Part shown: positions 1-6,212 of the stretch, in pieces
Layout of the letters: each line of letters opens with the position of its first letter
Position numbering within the stretch: position 1 is the first letter of the stretch
NCBI GenBank assembly: GCA_036490955.1
Contig: DASXCX010000032.1
Coordinates: 1-9,140, forward strand
Source: CAIKMD01 sp036490955
GTDB lineage: Bacteria > Pseudomonadota > Alphaproteobacteria > ATCC43930 > CGMCC-115725
Length of the DNA: 9,140 bases
Direction of reading: 5' to 3'
Position numbers and translations under genes: made by a program
Notes under the pieces: model-generated
Seen by the model: the letters and a program-made list of their open reading frames with translations, nothing else
Database searches by the model: none
Told to the model about the DNA's origin: nothing

Positions 1-522
1 CGCCTTGCCGATCGCCTGCTCGTGTGCCGGATTGACGTAAGAGTGCAGGAGACACACCGCGATGGCCTCGGGCTCCAGCGCCGCGACACGCTCGCACAGC
101 GCCGCGATCTCGGTTCGCGTCAACGGCACTAGCGCCTCGCCGCTCGCGGCGAGCCGCTCCTCGACCTCGACAATGTGACTGCGGGACACCAGCGGCGTCG
201 GCCGCTTGAAGAACACGTTGTAGGCTTCCGGCCGATTGCCGCGCCCGATCAGATAGGCGTCGCGCGCGCCGGCGGTAGTGATCAGCACGGTGCGCGCGCC
301 GGTCTGCTCGATCAGCGTGTTGATGGCGATGGTCGCGCCGTGAACGAAAGTCTCGCAATCGCTGATCGCAACCTTCGCCTTGTTGAGGCAATTCTCGATG
401 CCGAGGGTGAAATCCTCGGGCGTGGTCGAGCTTTTGCTGTGACGCAGCTCGCCGGTGCTGTCGTTGAAATAAACGAGATCGGTGAATGTGCCGCCGATAT
501 CGAGCGCGACGTGAGCTCCCAT
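1..522 (-). CDS. Hydantoinase A / 5-oxoprolinase family protein, N-terminal part (partial)
   Basis: Reading leftward from an ATG at 522-520, the frame stays open for 174 codons to the window edge, so the 3' part (family members are about 650-700 aa) is missing. The N-terminus has the family ATPase/sugar-kinase-like phosphate loop ALDIGGTFTD (residues 6-15). It is followed by FVHGATIAINTLIEQTGAR, then VLITTAGARDAYLIGRGNRPEAYN and a PLVSRS...EVEERL segment, all typical of the Hydant_A_N domain. Known members are ATP-dependent cytoplasmic amidohydrolases that open cyclic amides (hydantoins, N-methylhydantoin, 5-oxoproline), or are subunits of acetone/acetophenone carboxylases, usually with a HyuB partner. 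The start is supported by AAGGA (536-532) about 9 nt upstream. The gene is divergent from the M24 operon across 159 bp. Family assignment is secure; the substrate cannot be deduced. Confidence 0.93.
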   Translation of the reverse strand, partial: MGAHVALDIGGTFTDLVYFNDSTGELRHSKSSTTPEDFTLGIENCLNKAKVAISDCETFVHGATIAINTLIEQTGARTVLITTAGARDAYLIGRGNRPEAYNVFFKRPTPLVSRSHIVEVEERLAASGEALVPLTRTEIAALCERVAALEPEAIAVCLLHSYVNPAHEQAIGKA

Positions 523-603
523 ACGCTTTTTTCCTTGATTGCCTGCAACGATACAGCGCACGAGACCCCATCGCGCGCGGCGAATCTGTTCTGGGTGGCG
601 GTC

Positions 604-615
604 CTTGTCAACAAG
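604..615. promoter_or_regulatory. Candidate operator CTTGTCAACAAG overlapping the leftward -35 box
   Basis: Perfect 5-bp half-sites (CTTGT / ACAAG) flank a 2-bp centre. The site overlaps the TTGACA -35 element of the leftward promoter candidate and lies just upstream of the rightward one. The TTGT...ACAA layout is reminiscent of operators bound by FCD-type GntR regulators of catabolic operons, but it is short and no regulator gene lies in the window. The function is inferred from position and symmetry only. Confidence 0.3.
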
Positions 616-667
616 CCTTGCCGCCGCGAGGGGCGGCCAATAGGATGCGCGAAAACCGCGTCAAATC

Positions 668-673
668 GAGGAG
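668..673 (+). promoter_or_regulatory. Ribosome binding site GAGGAG fixing the start of the first M24 gene
   Basis: GAGGAG ends 8 nt before the ATG at 682. The reading frame is open upstream to about 175, but that extension overlaps the divergent hydantoinase gene and has no family similarity. This site and the normal M24 N-terminus that follows decide in favour of 682. Confidence 0.75.
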
Positions 674-681
674 TCGGGCTC

Positions 682-1785
682 ATGGATCATGGCGGAAGAC
701 TGCAGGCCGCGTCGCAGCTGATGGAGCGCGAAGGCGTCGATGTGCTGCTGGTCGCACCGAACGAGCTCAACCGTGTCGACTCGGTGTTTCACTTGACCGG
801 CTATCGCGGCGTCGGTGAAAGCATTGCGGTGCTGCGCAAGGGCGAGAAGCCGCTGCTGATCGTCACCCCCGAATGGGAGATCGAGCGCGCCGAGACGCGC
901 GCCCACGGTTGGGACGTGCGCGGCGCCGGGGATCTCGCGCAAGCCGTCTCGTCGCTTTTCCCCAAAGGCCTGCCCGCCGGCAAGACCGCCATCGTCAATC
1001 TCGGCCGCTTGCCCGCCGGCATCGCGAAGAAGCTCGCCGGCGTCGTCGGCGAGGCAAAGTCGCTCGATAAGCAGATCGAGCGCGCGCTGATGCCGAAGAC
1101 CGGCGAAGAGATCGAGAATGCCCGCGAGGCGACGGCGATCGCCGAGAGGGGTTTCGAGCGCATGCTGCAGGTCGCGAAGGTCGGCATGGCGGAATGCGAC
1201 CTCGCCGTGCAGATGAAGCTCTATATGGAAGCGCTCGGCGCCGACGATAATTTTTGGCTGATGACGGCTTCGCCGCATAACCGCGCGGTGCAGCCTTCGA
1301 GCGGCCGCAAGCTCGAAATCGGCGACATCATCCTTGCCGAGATGACGCCGACCTATAAGGGCCAGCTCGCGCAGATCTGCCGCACGGTCGTCGTCGGCCC
1401 GCCGAGCAATATCCTCTCCGAGAAATACGCACTCGTCGTGCGTGCGATGCAGGCCGGCATCCAGACGATCAAGCCAGGCATTCCGATGGGCGATGTCGCC
1501 AAGGCGATCGATAAGGTGCTGAGCGCCGAAGGCTATGCCGAATACTGCGTTCCGCCGCATATTCGCCGCCGCGGCCACGGCTTGGGGCACGGCTCCAACG
1601 CCCCGGGTGACGTCGCGCCGGCGAACGAGACCATTCTGCAGGAGGACATGGTCTTCGTCGTCCATCCCAACCAATACCTGCCCGAGACCGGCTATCTGCT
1701 CTGCGGCGAGCCGGTGCGTGTCACCGCGACCGGCGTCGAGCAGTTGAGCAAGAAGACCGCTTGGCTCGCATCCATCCCGGCCTGA
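682..1785 (+). CDS. M24 (Xaa-Pro peptidase/creatinase-fold) protein with altered metal ligands
   Basis: This 367-aa protein has the two-domain M24 layout: a creatinase-N-like domain (about residues 5-130, with the conserved YLTGY-like HLTGYRG) and a C-terminal pita-bread domain (about 140-355). Canonical M24 peptidases bind two metals through Asp, Asp, His, Glu, Glu. By eye, here the first Asp is Glu220 (GDIILAEMTP), the second is Gln231 (GQLAQICRT), the His is kept as His299 (GHGLGH), the first Glu is His328 (VFVVHPNQY), and the last site reads GYLLCGEP (337-344). It is therefore probably not a standard dinuclear aminopeptidase. A metal-free hydrolase, as in creatinase, or a different metal chemistry is possible. 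The length is normal and the frame intact, so it is not a pseudogene. It is the first gene of the plus operon, 19 nt before a second M24 homologue. Confidence 0.9.
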   Translation: MDHGGRLQAASQLMEREGVDVLLVAPNELNRVDSVFHLTGYRGVGESIAVLRKGEKPLLIVTPEWEIERAETRAHGWDVRGAGDLAQAVSSLFPKGLPAGKTAIVNLGRLPAGIAKKLAGVVGEAKSLDKQIERALMPKTGEEIENAREATAIAERGFERMLQVAKVGMAECDLAVQMKLYMEALGADDNFWLMTASPHNRAVQPSSGRKLEIGDIILAEMTPTYKGQLAQICRTVVVGPPSNILSEKYALVVRAMQAGIQTIKPGIPMGDVAKAIDKVLSAEGYAEYCVPPHIRRRGHGLGHGSNAPGDVAPANETILQEDMVFVVHPNQYLPETGYLLCGEPVRVTATGVEQLSKKTAWLASIPA

Positions 1786-1804
1786 GAAAGCAAGGAATAG
1801 ACTC

Positions 1805-2920
1805 ATGCGTGTCACGCAGCCCGCGGTGCTCGTCGGCAATTATGATTGGTCCGAAACCCTTCTGCCGCGCACGGAATACGATGAGCGGCTGAAGCAAGTG
1901 CTCGGCAAGCTCGACGGCGAGCTCGCCGGTCTCGTCATCTACGGCAACAAGATCGACAACGCCGCGCTCGCCTATGTCAGCAATTTCGCGCCGAAAATCG
2001 AATCCGCGATCGCCCTGTTGACGAAGGACGGCAAGCTGCGCATCCACGCGGCCGGCAGTCCGCAGATGATGGTCAACGCCAAGCGCCTCACCTGGGTCGA
2101 GGATGTGCGGCCGCAGCGCGACGTGCCGAAGCATATCGCCGAGTGGGCGGGTGAAGCTGCAGGCCAGGGTCCTCTCGGCTTCTGGACGACCGAGGCGATC
2201 CCAGCCGATCTGCAACCGCGCATCGAGGCCGGGCTTAACGGCCGCAAGCTCGTCGATGTCACGGCGACCCTCAACGTGTTGTTGCGCGAGAAATCGCCGG
2301 TCGCGCTGAAGCTGTCGCGCGAGGCTTGTGGCGTCCTCGCCAAAGCGGTCGCGGCGATGGAGGATCGCTTCAATGGCGAGAGTGGCCGTGAAGCCGCGGT
2401 GGCGGCCGAAAGGGCGGCGGCCGATGCCGGCGCGCAAGATGCGCGCGTCCTCATCAGCCTTAGCAAAGGCGGCACGCCGACCGCGATCGACTATCCCGAC
2501 GGCGGCAAGCTCGACCCACTGCTCTCCTACATCGCCATACGCTACGCCGGTTATTGGGCCGAAGGCTTCGTGACCTTGACGTCGATGACGCACGAGACGA
2601 TGACGCGCACGCAAGCCGCGCTCAAGGCGATGCTGGCGACCGCCAAAGCCGGCACCACTGTGTCGGCGCTGCGCGATGCGGCACAGAGCGAACTCGGCGG
2701 GCTCGCCATCCATCCGGCGGCACGTCAGCTTGCGGTTGGTGTCGGGCTGATGCTCGAAGAGAGCGAGGCTGAGCCGGGCGGTGTGGCGAAGCTCGAAGCT
2801 GGCCGCGTCTATTCGCTACGGGCGGGCGCGACGAAATCGGCGTCAGACAACGCGTTGCTCTCGGCGATGGTGGTGCCGAAAGCCGATGGGATCGATGTGC
2901 TCTGGCCCGCGCTCGACTAG
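1805..2920 (+). CDS. Degenerate M24-fold protein (predicted pseudo-peptidase), partner of the preceding gene
   Basis: This 371-aa protein starts at an ATG preceded by AAGGA (1792-1796). Similarity to M24 proteins is recognisable but weak. It has an N-terminal domain beginning LLPRTEYDERLKQVLGKL and a pita-bread half with RYAGYWAEG (246-254), matching the canonical Y-x-G-Y-x-x-D ligand strand. VGVGLMLEESEAEP (from 311) matches GHGIGLxxHExP, and GRVYSLRAG (333-341) matches GMVFTIEPG. Every canonical ligand appears replaced: Asp to Tyr242, Asp to Glu253, His to Val313, Glu to Arg339, and the last Glu is absent from the ALLSAMVVP stretch. Metal-dependent peptidase activity is very unlikely. It may be a structural or regulatory partner, perhaps a heterodimer with the upstream M24 protein since the fold commonly dimerises. 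The GTG of the next gene follows after 7 nt. Confidence 0.82.
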   Translation: MRVTQPAVLVGNYDWSETLLPRTEYDERLKQVLGKLDGELAGLVIYGNKIDNAALAYVSNFAPKIESAIALLTKDGKLRIHAAGSPQMMVNAKRLTWVEDVRPQRDVPKHIAEWAGEAAGQGPLGFWTTEAIPADLQPRIEAGLNGRKLVDVTATLNVLLREKSPVALKLSREACGVLAKAVAAMEDRFNGESGREAAVAAERAAADAGAQDARVLISLSKGGTPTAIDYPDGGKLDPLLSYIAIRYAGYWAEGFVTLTSMTHETMTRTQAALKAMLATAKAGTTVSALRDAAQSELGGLAIHPAARQLAVGVGLMLEESEAEPGGVAKLEAGRVYSLRAGATKSASDNALLSAMVVPKADGIDVLWPALD

Positions 2921-2927
2921 GGCGCTC

Positions 2928-3707
2928 GTGATCGCGCCCCGCCGGACGTTCGCCGCGCTTTTCGTCACTGCGATTCTGTTCGCGGCGGAGATTTTTCTTT
3001 CATCAGGGGCGCACGCCGACGAGACCACCGTCACTGTCGGCGTGAAGCAGAACATGACCGCCTATCTCTACACGCCAGACGGTCCCGGGCCTCATGCGGG
3101 CATTCTCTTGCTGCACACCAGCGGCGGGCTGCAGGCCGCCGACATCGCTTACGCCAGGCAATTGGCCGGCCAGAACTATGTCGTTCTGGTGCCGGCTTTC
3201 ATGGCGGCTTACGGCATCAATGGTCGCACGAGGCAAACGACCTTCACGACTTTCGCCGATCCGATCTATGCCGATCTCGTCGCGGCGCTCGATATGCTCG
3301 CGCACCAGCCGAAGGTCGGCGGTCGCAAGCTCGGCGCGATCGGTTTTTCGAATGGCGGCTATTTCGCGTTGTGGCTCGCAGCGACAAACAAAGTCGCAGC
3401 CAGCGTCGCTTATTACGGCGCCTTCACCGGCGCTGCGACCGATCGCGGGCTGAGCCGCTTTCGTTCGACCTTCAGCAAGGATAGTGCGCCGGTGTTGATC
3501 CTTCACGGCAACGGCGACGAAACCGTGCCGGTGGCAGCGGCCGAAAATCTGGCCTCGATCGTCAAAGCGGCGGGTAGTCCTTACGAGATTCAGATCTACT
3601 CGGGCGCCGGGCATGAATTCGATCGTGCCGGCGGCTCGCAAAATGCCGCCGCGACGGCCGATGCCTGGCCGCGCACCACCTCTTTCTTCGGGAAATATCT
3701 GCAATGA
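2928..3707 (+). CDS. Exported dienelactone-hydrolase-family alpha/beta hydrolase
   Basis: This is a 259-aa protein from a GTG start 7 nt after the preceding stop. The frame is open further upstream, but there it only shadows the M24 gene, whereas GTG 2928 begins a clear signal peptide. That has an RR-containing N-region (PRRTF, residues 4-8), a hydrophobic core (about 9-24) and a probable AHA|DE cleavage after residue 30. The mature part has the alpha/beta hydrolase order: oxyanion strand ILLLHTSGG (59-67), nucleophile elbow GFSNGG with Ser141, acid Asp197 in HGNGDETVP, and His229 in GAGHEFD. Classical dienelactone hydrolases use Cys as nucleophile; this one has Ser, as in many DLH-like esterases. 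Export, probably to the periplasm, is odd for a ring-cleavage lactonase and suggests an esterase or amidase acting before uptake. The gene overlaps the next by ATGA. Family is solid, substrate unknown. Confidence 0.88.
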   Translation: MIAPRRTFAALFVTAILFAAEIFLSSGAHADETTVTVGVKQNMTAYLYTPDGPGPHAGILLLHTSGGLQAADIAYARQLAGQNYVVLVPAFMAAYGINGRTRQTTFTTFADPIYADLVAALDMLAHQPKVGGRKLGAIGFSNGGYFALWLAATNKVAASVAYYGAFTGAATDRGLSRFRSTFSKDSAPVLILHGNGDETVPVAAAENLASIVKAAGSPYEIQIYSGAGHEFDRAGGSQNAAATADAWPRTTSFFGKYLQ

Positions 3708-5128
3708 ATTCGGCGGGCGATGTCGTGATCGTCGGTGGCGGTCTCGCCGGGCACGCCGCCGCCATTCGCGCCGCGGAACTCGGCCTCAAGCCGCTGCTGC
3801 TCGAAGCTGGCGCTGAGGCTGCCTATCTTTGCAATTCGCGCATCACCATGGGTGTGTTCCAGGTGGCGCTGCACGACATGCTCGGCGGCACGGAATCGCT
3901 GCGCACGGCGATCGATGAAGCGACGCGCGGCTATGTCGATACGAAGCTCCGGGATCGCTATGCCGCCGAAGCCGGGCCGGCGCTGAAATGGTTGCTCGGC
4001 CATGGCGTGCGTACGATCAACGCCGGCGCCGCGACGCGCAGCCTCGCGACGCTCGCGCCGCCGGTGCCGCGCCAGCCCGGGCTGCATTGGGCGGGCCGGG
4101 CTGGCGATGTGATGTTGCGCCAGCTGACGGCCAAGCTCGAAGCGCTCGGCGGCCAACTCCGTCGCGGGACACGGGCACGCGAATTGATCCTGCGCGACGG
4201 ACGCTGCGTCGGCGCCGTCGCGGAAAGCGTCGACGGCACGCATCGCATCGAAGCGCGCGCGGTCGTCATCGCCGATGGCGGCTTCCAGGCGAATCCCGAA
4301 TTGGTGAAGCGCTTCATCTCGCCGCACCCCGAACGGCTACTGCAGCGCAATGCCAAGACCGGACGGGGCGACGGGTTGCTCATGGCCGAGGCGGCCGGCG
4401 CGGGGCTCAGCGAGATGGACCGTTTCTACGGCCATGTCCAGGCGCGCGACGCGATGGACGATCCCGAGCTTTGGCCCTATCCGACAATCGACTTCCCGAT
4501 CGCGGCCGGCATCGCCGTCGACCAGCACGGCAAGCGCTTCACGGACGAAGGCCTTGCCGGTGTCTCCGTCGCCAATGCGATGGCGCGGCTCGACGATCCG
4601 CAGGGCGCGGTCGCGATCTTCGATCAGGCGATCTGGGAAGCAAGTGGCAAGACTTATGTTATGTCCGCCAATCCCTTCCTCGAGACGACAGAGGCAACTT
4701 TCTATCGCGCGCAAACCCTCGATGAGCTCGCGGCGAAAGCCGGTCTCCCGGCGGCGGTGCTGAGCGAGACGGTCGCGGCTTATAACAACGCCGTAGCGAA
4801 CAACTCGCTGGCGCAACTTGCCCCCGTGCGCAGCGCCGACACCGGGCATGTCTGGGGCTCGAAGGCGCAGCCGATCCGCATCGCGCCGTTCTTCGCCGTG
4901 CCGCTTTGCGCCGGCATCACTTATACAATGGGCGGCGTGGTCATCGACGCCGATGCGCGCGTGCAGCATCGAAACGGCGGCGCGATCGCGGGACTCTATG
5001 CCGCGGGCGCGACGATCGGCGGATTGGAAGGCGGGCCGGTGACCGGTTACACCGGCGGCCTCGCCAAGGCGCTGACCTTCGGGAAGATCGCCGGCGAGAC
5101 GGCCGCGCGCGATATCAAATCGAACTGA
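3704..5128 (+). CDS. FAD-dependent fumarate reductase / tricarballylate dehydrogenase-type flavoprotein
   Basis: This 474-aa protein has an N-terminal Rossmann FAD motif VVIVGGGLAGHAAA (7-20) and an acidic residue ending beta-2 (LLLEAG, Glu34). ADGGFQANPELVKRF follows, then the FAD_binding_2 capping-domain signature GKRFTDEG (276-283) and TMGGVVID (408-415). It ends with the C-terminal FAD loop GLYAAGATIGGLEGGPVTGYTGGLAKALTFGKIAG. Relatives include soluble fumarate reductases, TcuA tricarballylate dehydrogenase and ketosteroid dehydrogenases, which add or remove hydride and proton across a C-C bond. The terminal GYTGGLAKAL stretch resembles TcuA-like proteins (NYPGGTGL) more than the NRLGGN of fumarate reductases. 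There is no signal peptide, so it is probably cytoplasmic and may reduce or oxidise a dicarboxylate intermediate. The start overlaps the preceding stop (ATGA), indicating translational coupling. Confidence 0.88.
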   Translation: MNSAGDVVIVGGGLAGHAAAIRAAELGLKPLLLEAGAEAAYLCNSRITMGVFQVALHDMLGGTESLRTAIDEATRGYVDTKLRDRYAAEAGPALKWLLGHGVRTINAGAATRSLATLAPPVPRQPGLHWAGRAGDVMLRQLTAKLEALGGQLRRGTRARELILRDGRCVGAVAESVDGTHRIEARAVVIADGGFQANPELVKRFISPHPERLLQRNAKTGRGDGLLMAEAAGAGLSEMDRFYGHVQARDAMDDPELWPYPTIDFPIAAGIAVDQHGKRFTDEGLAGVSVANAMARLDDPQGAVAIFDQAIWEASGKTYVMSANPFLETTEATFYRAQTLDELAAKAGLPAAVLSETVAAYNNAVANNSLAQLAPVRSADTGHVWGSKAQPIRIAPFFAVPLCAGITYTMGGVVIDADARVQHRNGGAIAGLYAAGATIGGLEGGPVTGYTGGLAKALTFGKIAGETAARDIKSN

Positions 5129-5134
5129 CAAAAA

Positions 5135-5140
5135 AGGGGA
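5135..5140 (+). promoter_or_regulatory. Ribosome binding site AGGGGA fixing the amidohydrolase start
   Basis: The purine-rich AGGGGA ends 5 nt before ATG 5146. The same frame is open upstream to about 4906, but that part is antiparallel in meaning to the real flavoprotein frame and is Arg-rich. The RBS and the immediate HxH metal motif after 5146 decide the start. Confidence 0.7.
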
Positions 5141-5145
5141 AGGCG

Positions 5146-6072
5146 ATGGCCGATCCGCGCCGTATCGACGTGCATCATCACGTGACGCCGCCGAGCTACA
5201 TTGCCGCGGCCTCGCAAATCACTTTTGGCAACGCGCCGCGCATGTCGTGGTCGCTCGAGCGCTCGCTCGAGGATATGGACAAAGGCGGCGTACAAACGGC
5301 GATCATCTCGCTGCCGCATCCGGTGACGATCTGGCCCGAGCCGAAGGACAAACAGCGCGCGCTGGCGCGCGACTGGAACGAGTTCGTTGCCCGGATGGCG
5401 CAGGATCATCCCGGCCGCTTCGGCCTCTTCGCCTCGCTGCCGATCCTGGACATCGAGGGCAGCCTGCGCGAGATTGATCATGCCTACGGCGCGCTCAAGG
5501 CCGATGGCATCAACCTCATCACCAATATCGGCGACAAATGGCTCGGCGATCCTTACTACGATCCGGTCTTCGAAGAGCTCAACCGCCGCAAGGCAGTGAT
5601 CTATACCCATCCGCTTGCGCCGAATTGCCTGCATGATTGCTTGCCGGGTGTGAACGATTCGGTCGTCGAGTTTGGCTCCGACACGACGCGTGCGATCGCC
5701 AGCCTTATCTTCGGCGGCGCGACCACACGCTATCCCGATATCAAATGGATTTTCTCGCATGCCGGCGGGACGATGCCGTTCCTCGTCGAGCGTTTCGAGC
5801 GCGCTCCCGGCCGCTGGGCGCCCGCTGTCGAAGGCGGCTCGCTCGCGCACCTCAAGCGTTTCCACTACGACACGGCGCAGGCGGCGCATCCCTGGGCGCT
5901 GATGGGACTGACGCGCCTCGTCGCCAGCACGCAGATATTGTTTGGGACGGATTTCCCTTACCGGACCGCGACCGAGACCGCGCAAGGCATCATTGATTTC
6001 GGTTTTTCGGACAACGATCTCGCGGCCATCGACCGCGGCAATGCCGCGCGGCTGATGCCGCGGTGGCGATAG
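5146..6072 (+). CDS. Amidohydrolase_2 family metalloenzyme (ACMSD/decarboxylase type)
   Basis: This is a 308-aa TIM-barrel amidohydrolase. The ligands are in the expected order: RRIDVHHHVTPP gives the HxH pair (His10, His12), IYTHPL gives His155, FSHAGGTMPF gives His205, and ILFGTDFPY gives Asp269. This set is typical of the one-metal amidohydrolase_2 branch, which includes aminocarboxymuconate-semialdehyde decarboxylase, gamma-resorcylate and related decarboxylases, and oxalomesaconate hydratase. No signal peptide is visible and the length is close to the family's 300-340 aa. A decarboxylase or hydratase acting on an aromatic ring or ring-cleavage acid would suit the neighbouring flavoprotein and dienelactone-hydrolase-like genes, but a plain C-O or C-N hydrolase cannot be excluded. 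It is the last gene of the plus operon. Confidence 0.9.
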   Translation: MADPRRIDVHHHVTPPSYIAAASQITFGNAPRMSWSLERSLEDMDKGGVQTAIISLPHPVTIWPEPKDKQRALARDWNEFVARMAQDHPGRFGLFASLPILDIEGSLREIDHAYGALKADGINLITNIGDKWLGDPYYDPVFEELNRRKAVIYTHPLAPNCLHDCLPGVNDSVVEFGSDTTRAIASLIFGGATTRYPDIKWIFSHAGGTMPFLVERFERAPGRWAPAVEGGSLAHLKRFHYDTAQAAHPWALMGLTRLVASTQILFGTDFPYRTATETAQGIIDFGFSDNDLAAIDRGNAARLMPRWR

Positions 6073-6086
6073 TCGAACAGGCCCTT

Positions 6087-6185
6087 AAAAAACCTCGGTC
6101 ATGCCCGGACTTGTTCCCGGCATCCACGTCTTCTGGCTATTACGGTTTCAAAGGCGTGGATCGCCGGGACAAGCCCGGCGATGAC
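6087..6185 (-). terminator. Candidate terminator for the leftward operon formed by the palindrome and a T-run
   Basis: Read on the minus strand, the palindrome hairpin (6185 to 6098) is followed after 5 nt (CGAGG) by six consecutive T residues (6092-6087). That is close to an intrinsic terminator, although the stem is long and imperfect. It is 28 nt downstream of the monooxygenase stop. For the plus-strand operon no T-run follows the hairpin, so any effect there would rely on structure or Rho. Confidence 0.4.
6098..6185. repeat. Long imperfect palindromic intergenic repeat
   Basis: Two 31-nt arms (6098-6128 and 6155-6185) are reverse complements at 24 of 31 positions and flank a 26-nt loop. 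The outer ends (GTCAT/ATGAC), the inner ends (ATCCACG/CGTGGAT) and a central CTTGT/ACAAG block are perfectly paired. The pattern GTCAT-CCCGG-CTTGT-CCCGG-ATCCACG is a form I recognise from dispersed intergenic repeats of Bradyrhizobium/Rhodopseudomonas-type genomes. That recognition comes from memory, without a search. The arms' differences may reflect drift of an old copy. It sits between convergent genes, where such elements commonly accumulate. Confidence 0.75.
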
Positions 6186-6212
6186 GTAAACGGAGAGGAG
6201 CGGGGAAGCTCG

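Larger units (their letters stand above)
523..681. promoter_or_regulatory. Divergent intergenic promoter region
   Basis: This 159-bp gap separates the starts of two divergently transcribed units and must hold both promoters. On the minus strand a perfect TTGACA (611-606) lies 17 nt from a weak CAGATT (588-583), a plausible sigma-70 promoter for the hydantoinase gene. On the plus strand TTGCCG (618-623), a 17-nt spacer and TAGGAT (641-646) match the consensus 4/6 at each box and could drive the M24 operon. Two inverted repeats lie between or over these boxes: CTTGT-CA-ACAAG (604-615) and CCGCC/GGCGG (621-625/632-636). Promoter calls by eye are weak in high-GC alphaproteobacteria. Confidence 0.45.
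6073..6212. other. Convergent intergenic region
   Basis: This 140-bp gap lies between the 3' ends of the two operons. It is dominated by the long imperfect palindrome described separately. No ORF is credible here. Confidence 0.8.

Noticed and set aside
175..681. N-terminal extension of the first M24 gene to an ATG at 175
   Set aside because: It would overlap almost all of the real, oppositely oriented hydantoinase gene, has no M24-like sequence, and GAGGAG plus ATG 682 gives a normal family N-terminus.
661..1839. Long minus-strand open frame (392 codons) opposite the first M24 gene
   Set aside because: Rich in Arg, Asp, Ala and His with no recognisable motif. It is a typical antisense shadow in high-GC coding DNA, while the plus strand encodes a clear protein family.
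1721..2713. Minus-strand open frame (330 codons) opposite the second M24 gene
   Set aside because: Same antisense-shadow composition, no domain, and it overlaps the ends of two supported genes.
2781..2927. Upstream extension of the dienelactone-hydrolase-like protein
   Set aside because: The added residues are an Arg/Ser/Trp-rich out-of-frame reading of the M24 gene and would bury the signal peptide.
4906..5145. Upstream extension of the amidohydrolase
   Set aside because: It is an Arg-rich shadow of the flavoprotein C-terminus; the AGGGGA site and family N-terminus fix the start at 5146.
5250..5275. Repeated CGCTCGAG units in the amidohydrolase gene
   Set aside because: Two copies encode ordinary Ser-Leu-Glu repeats at the start of a helix (SLERSLED); too short to be a meaningful repeat.
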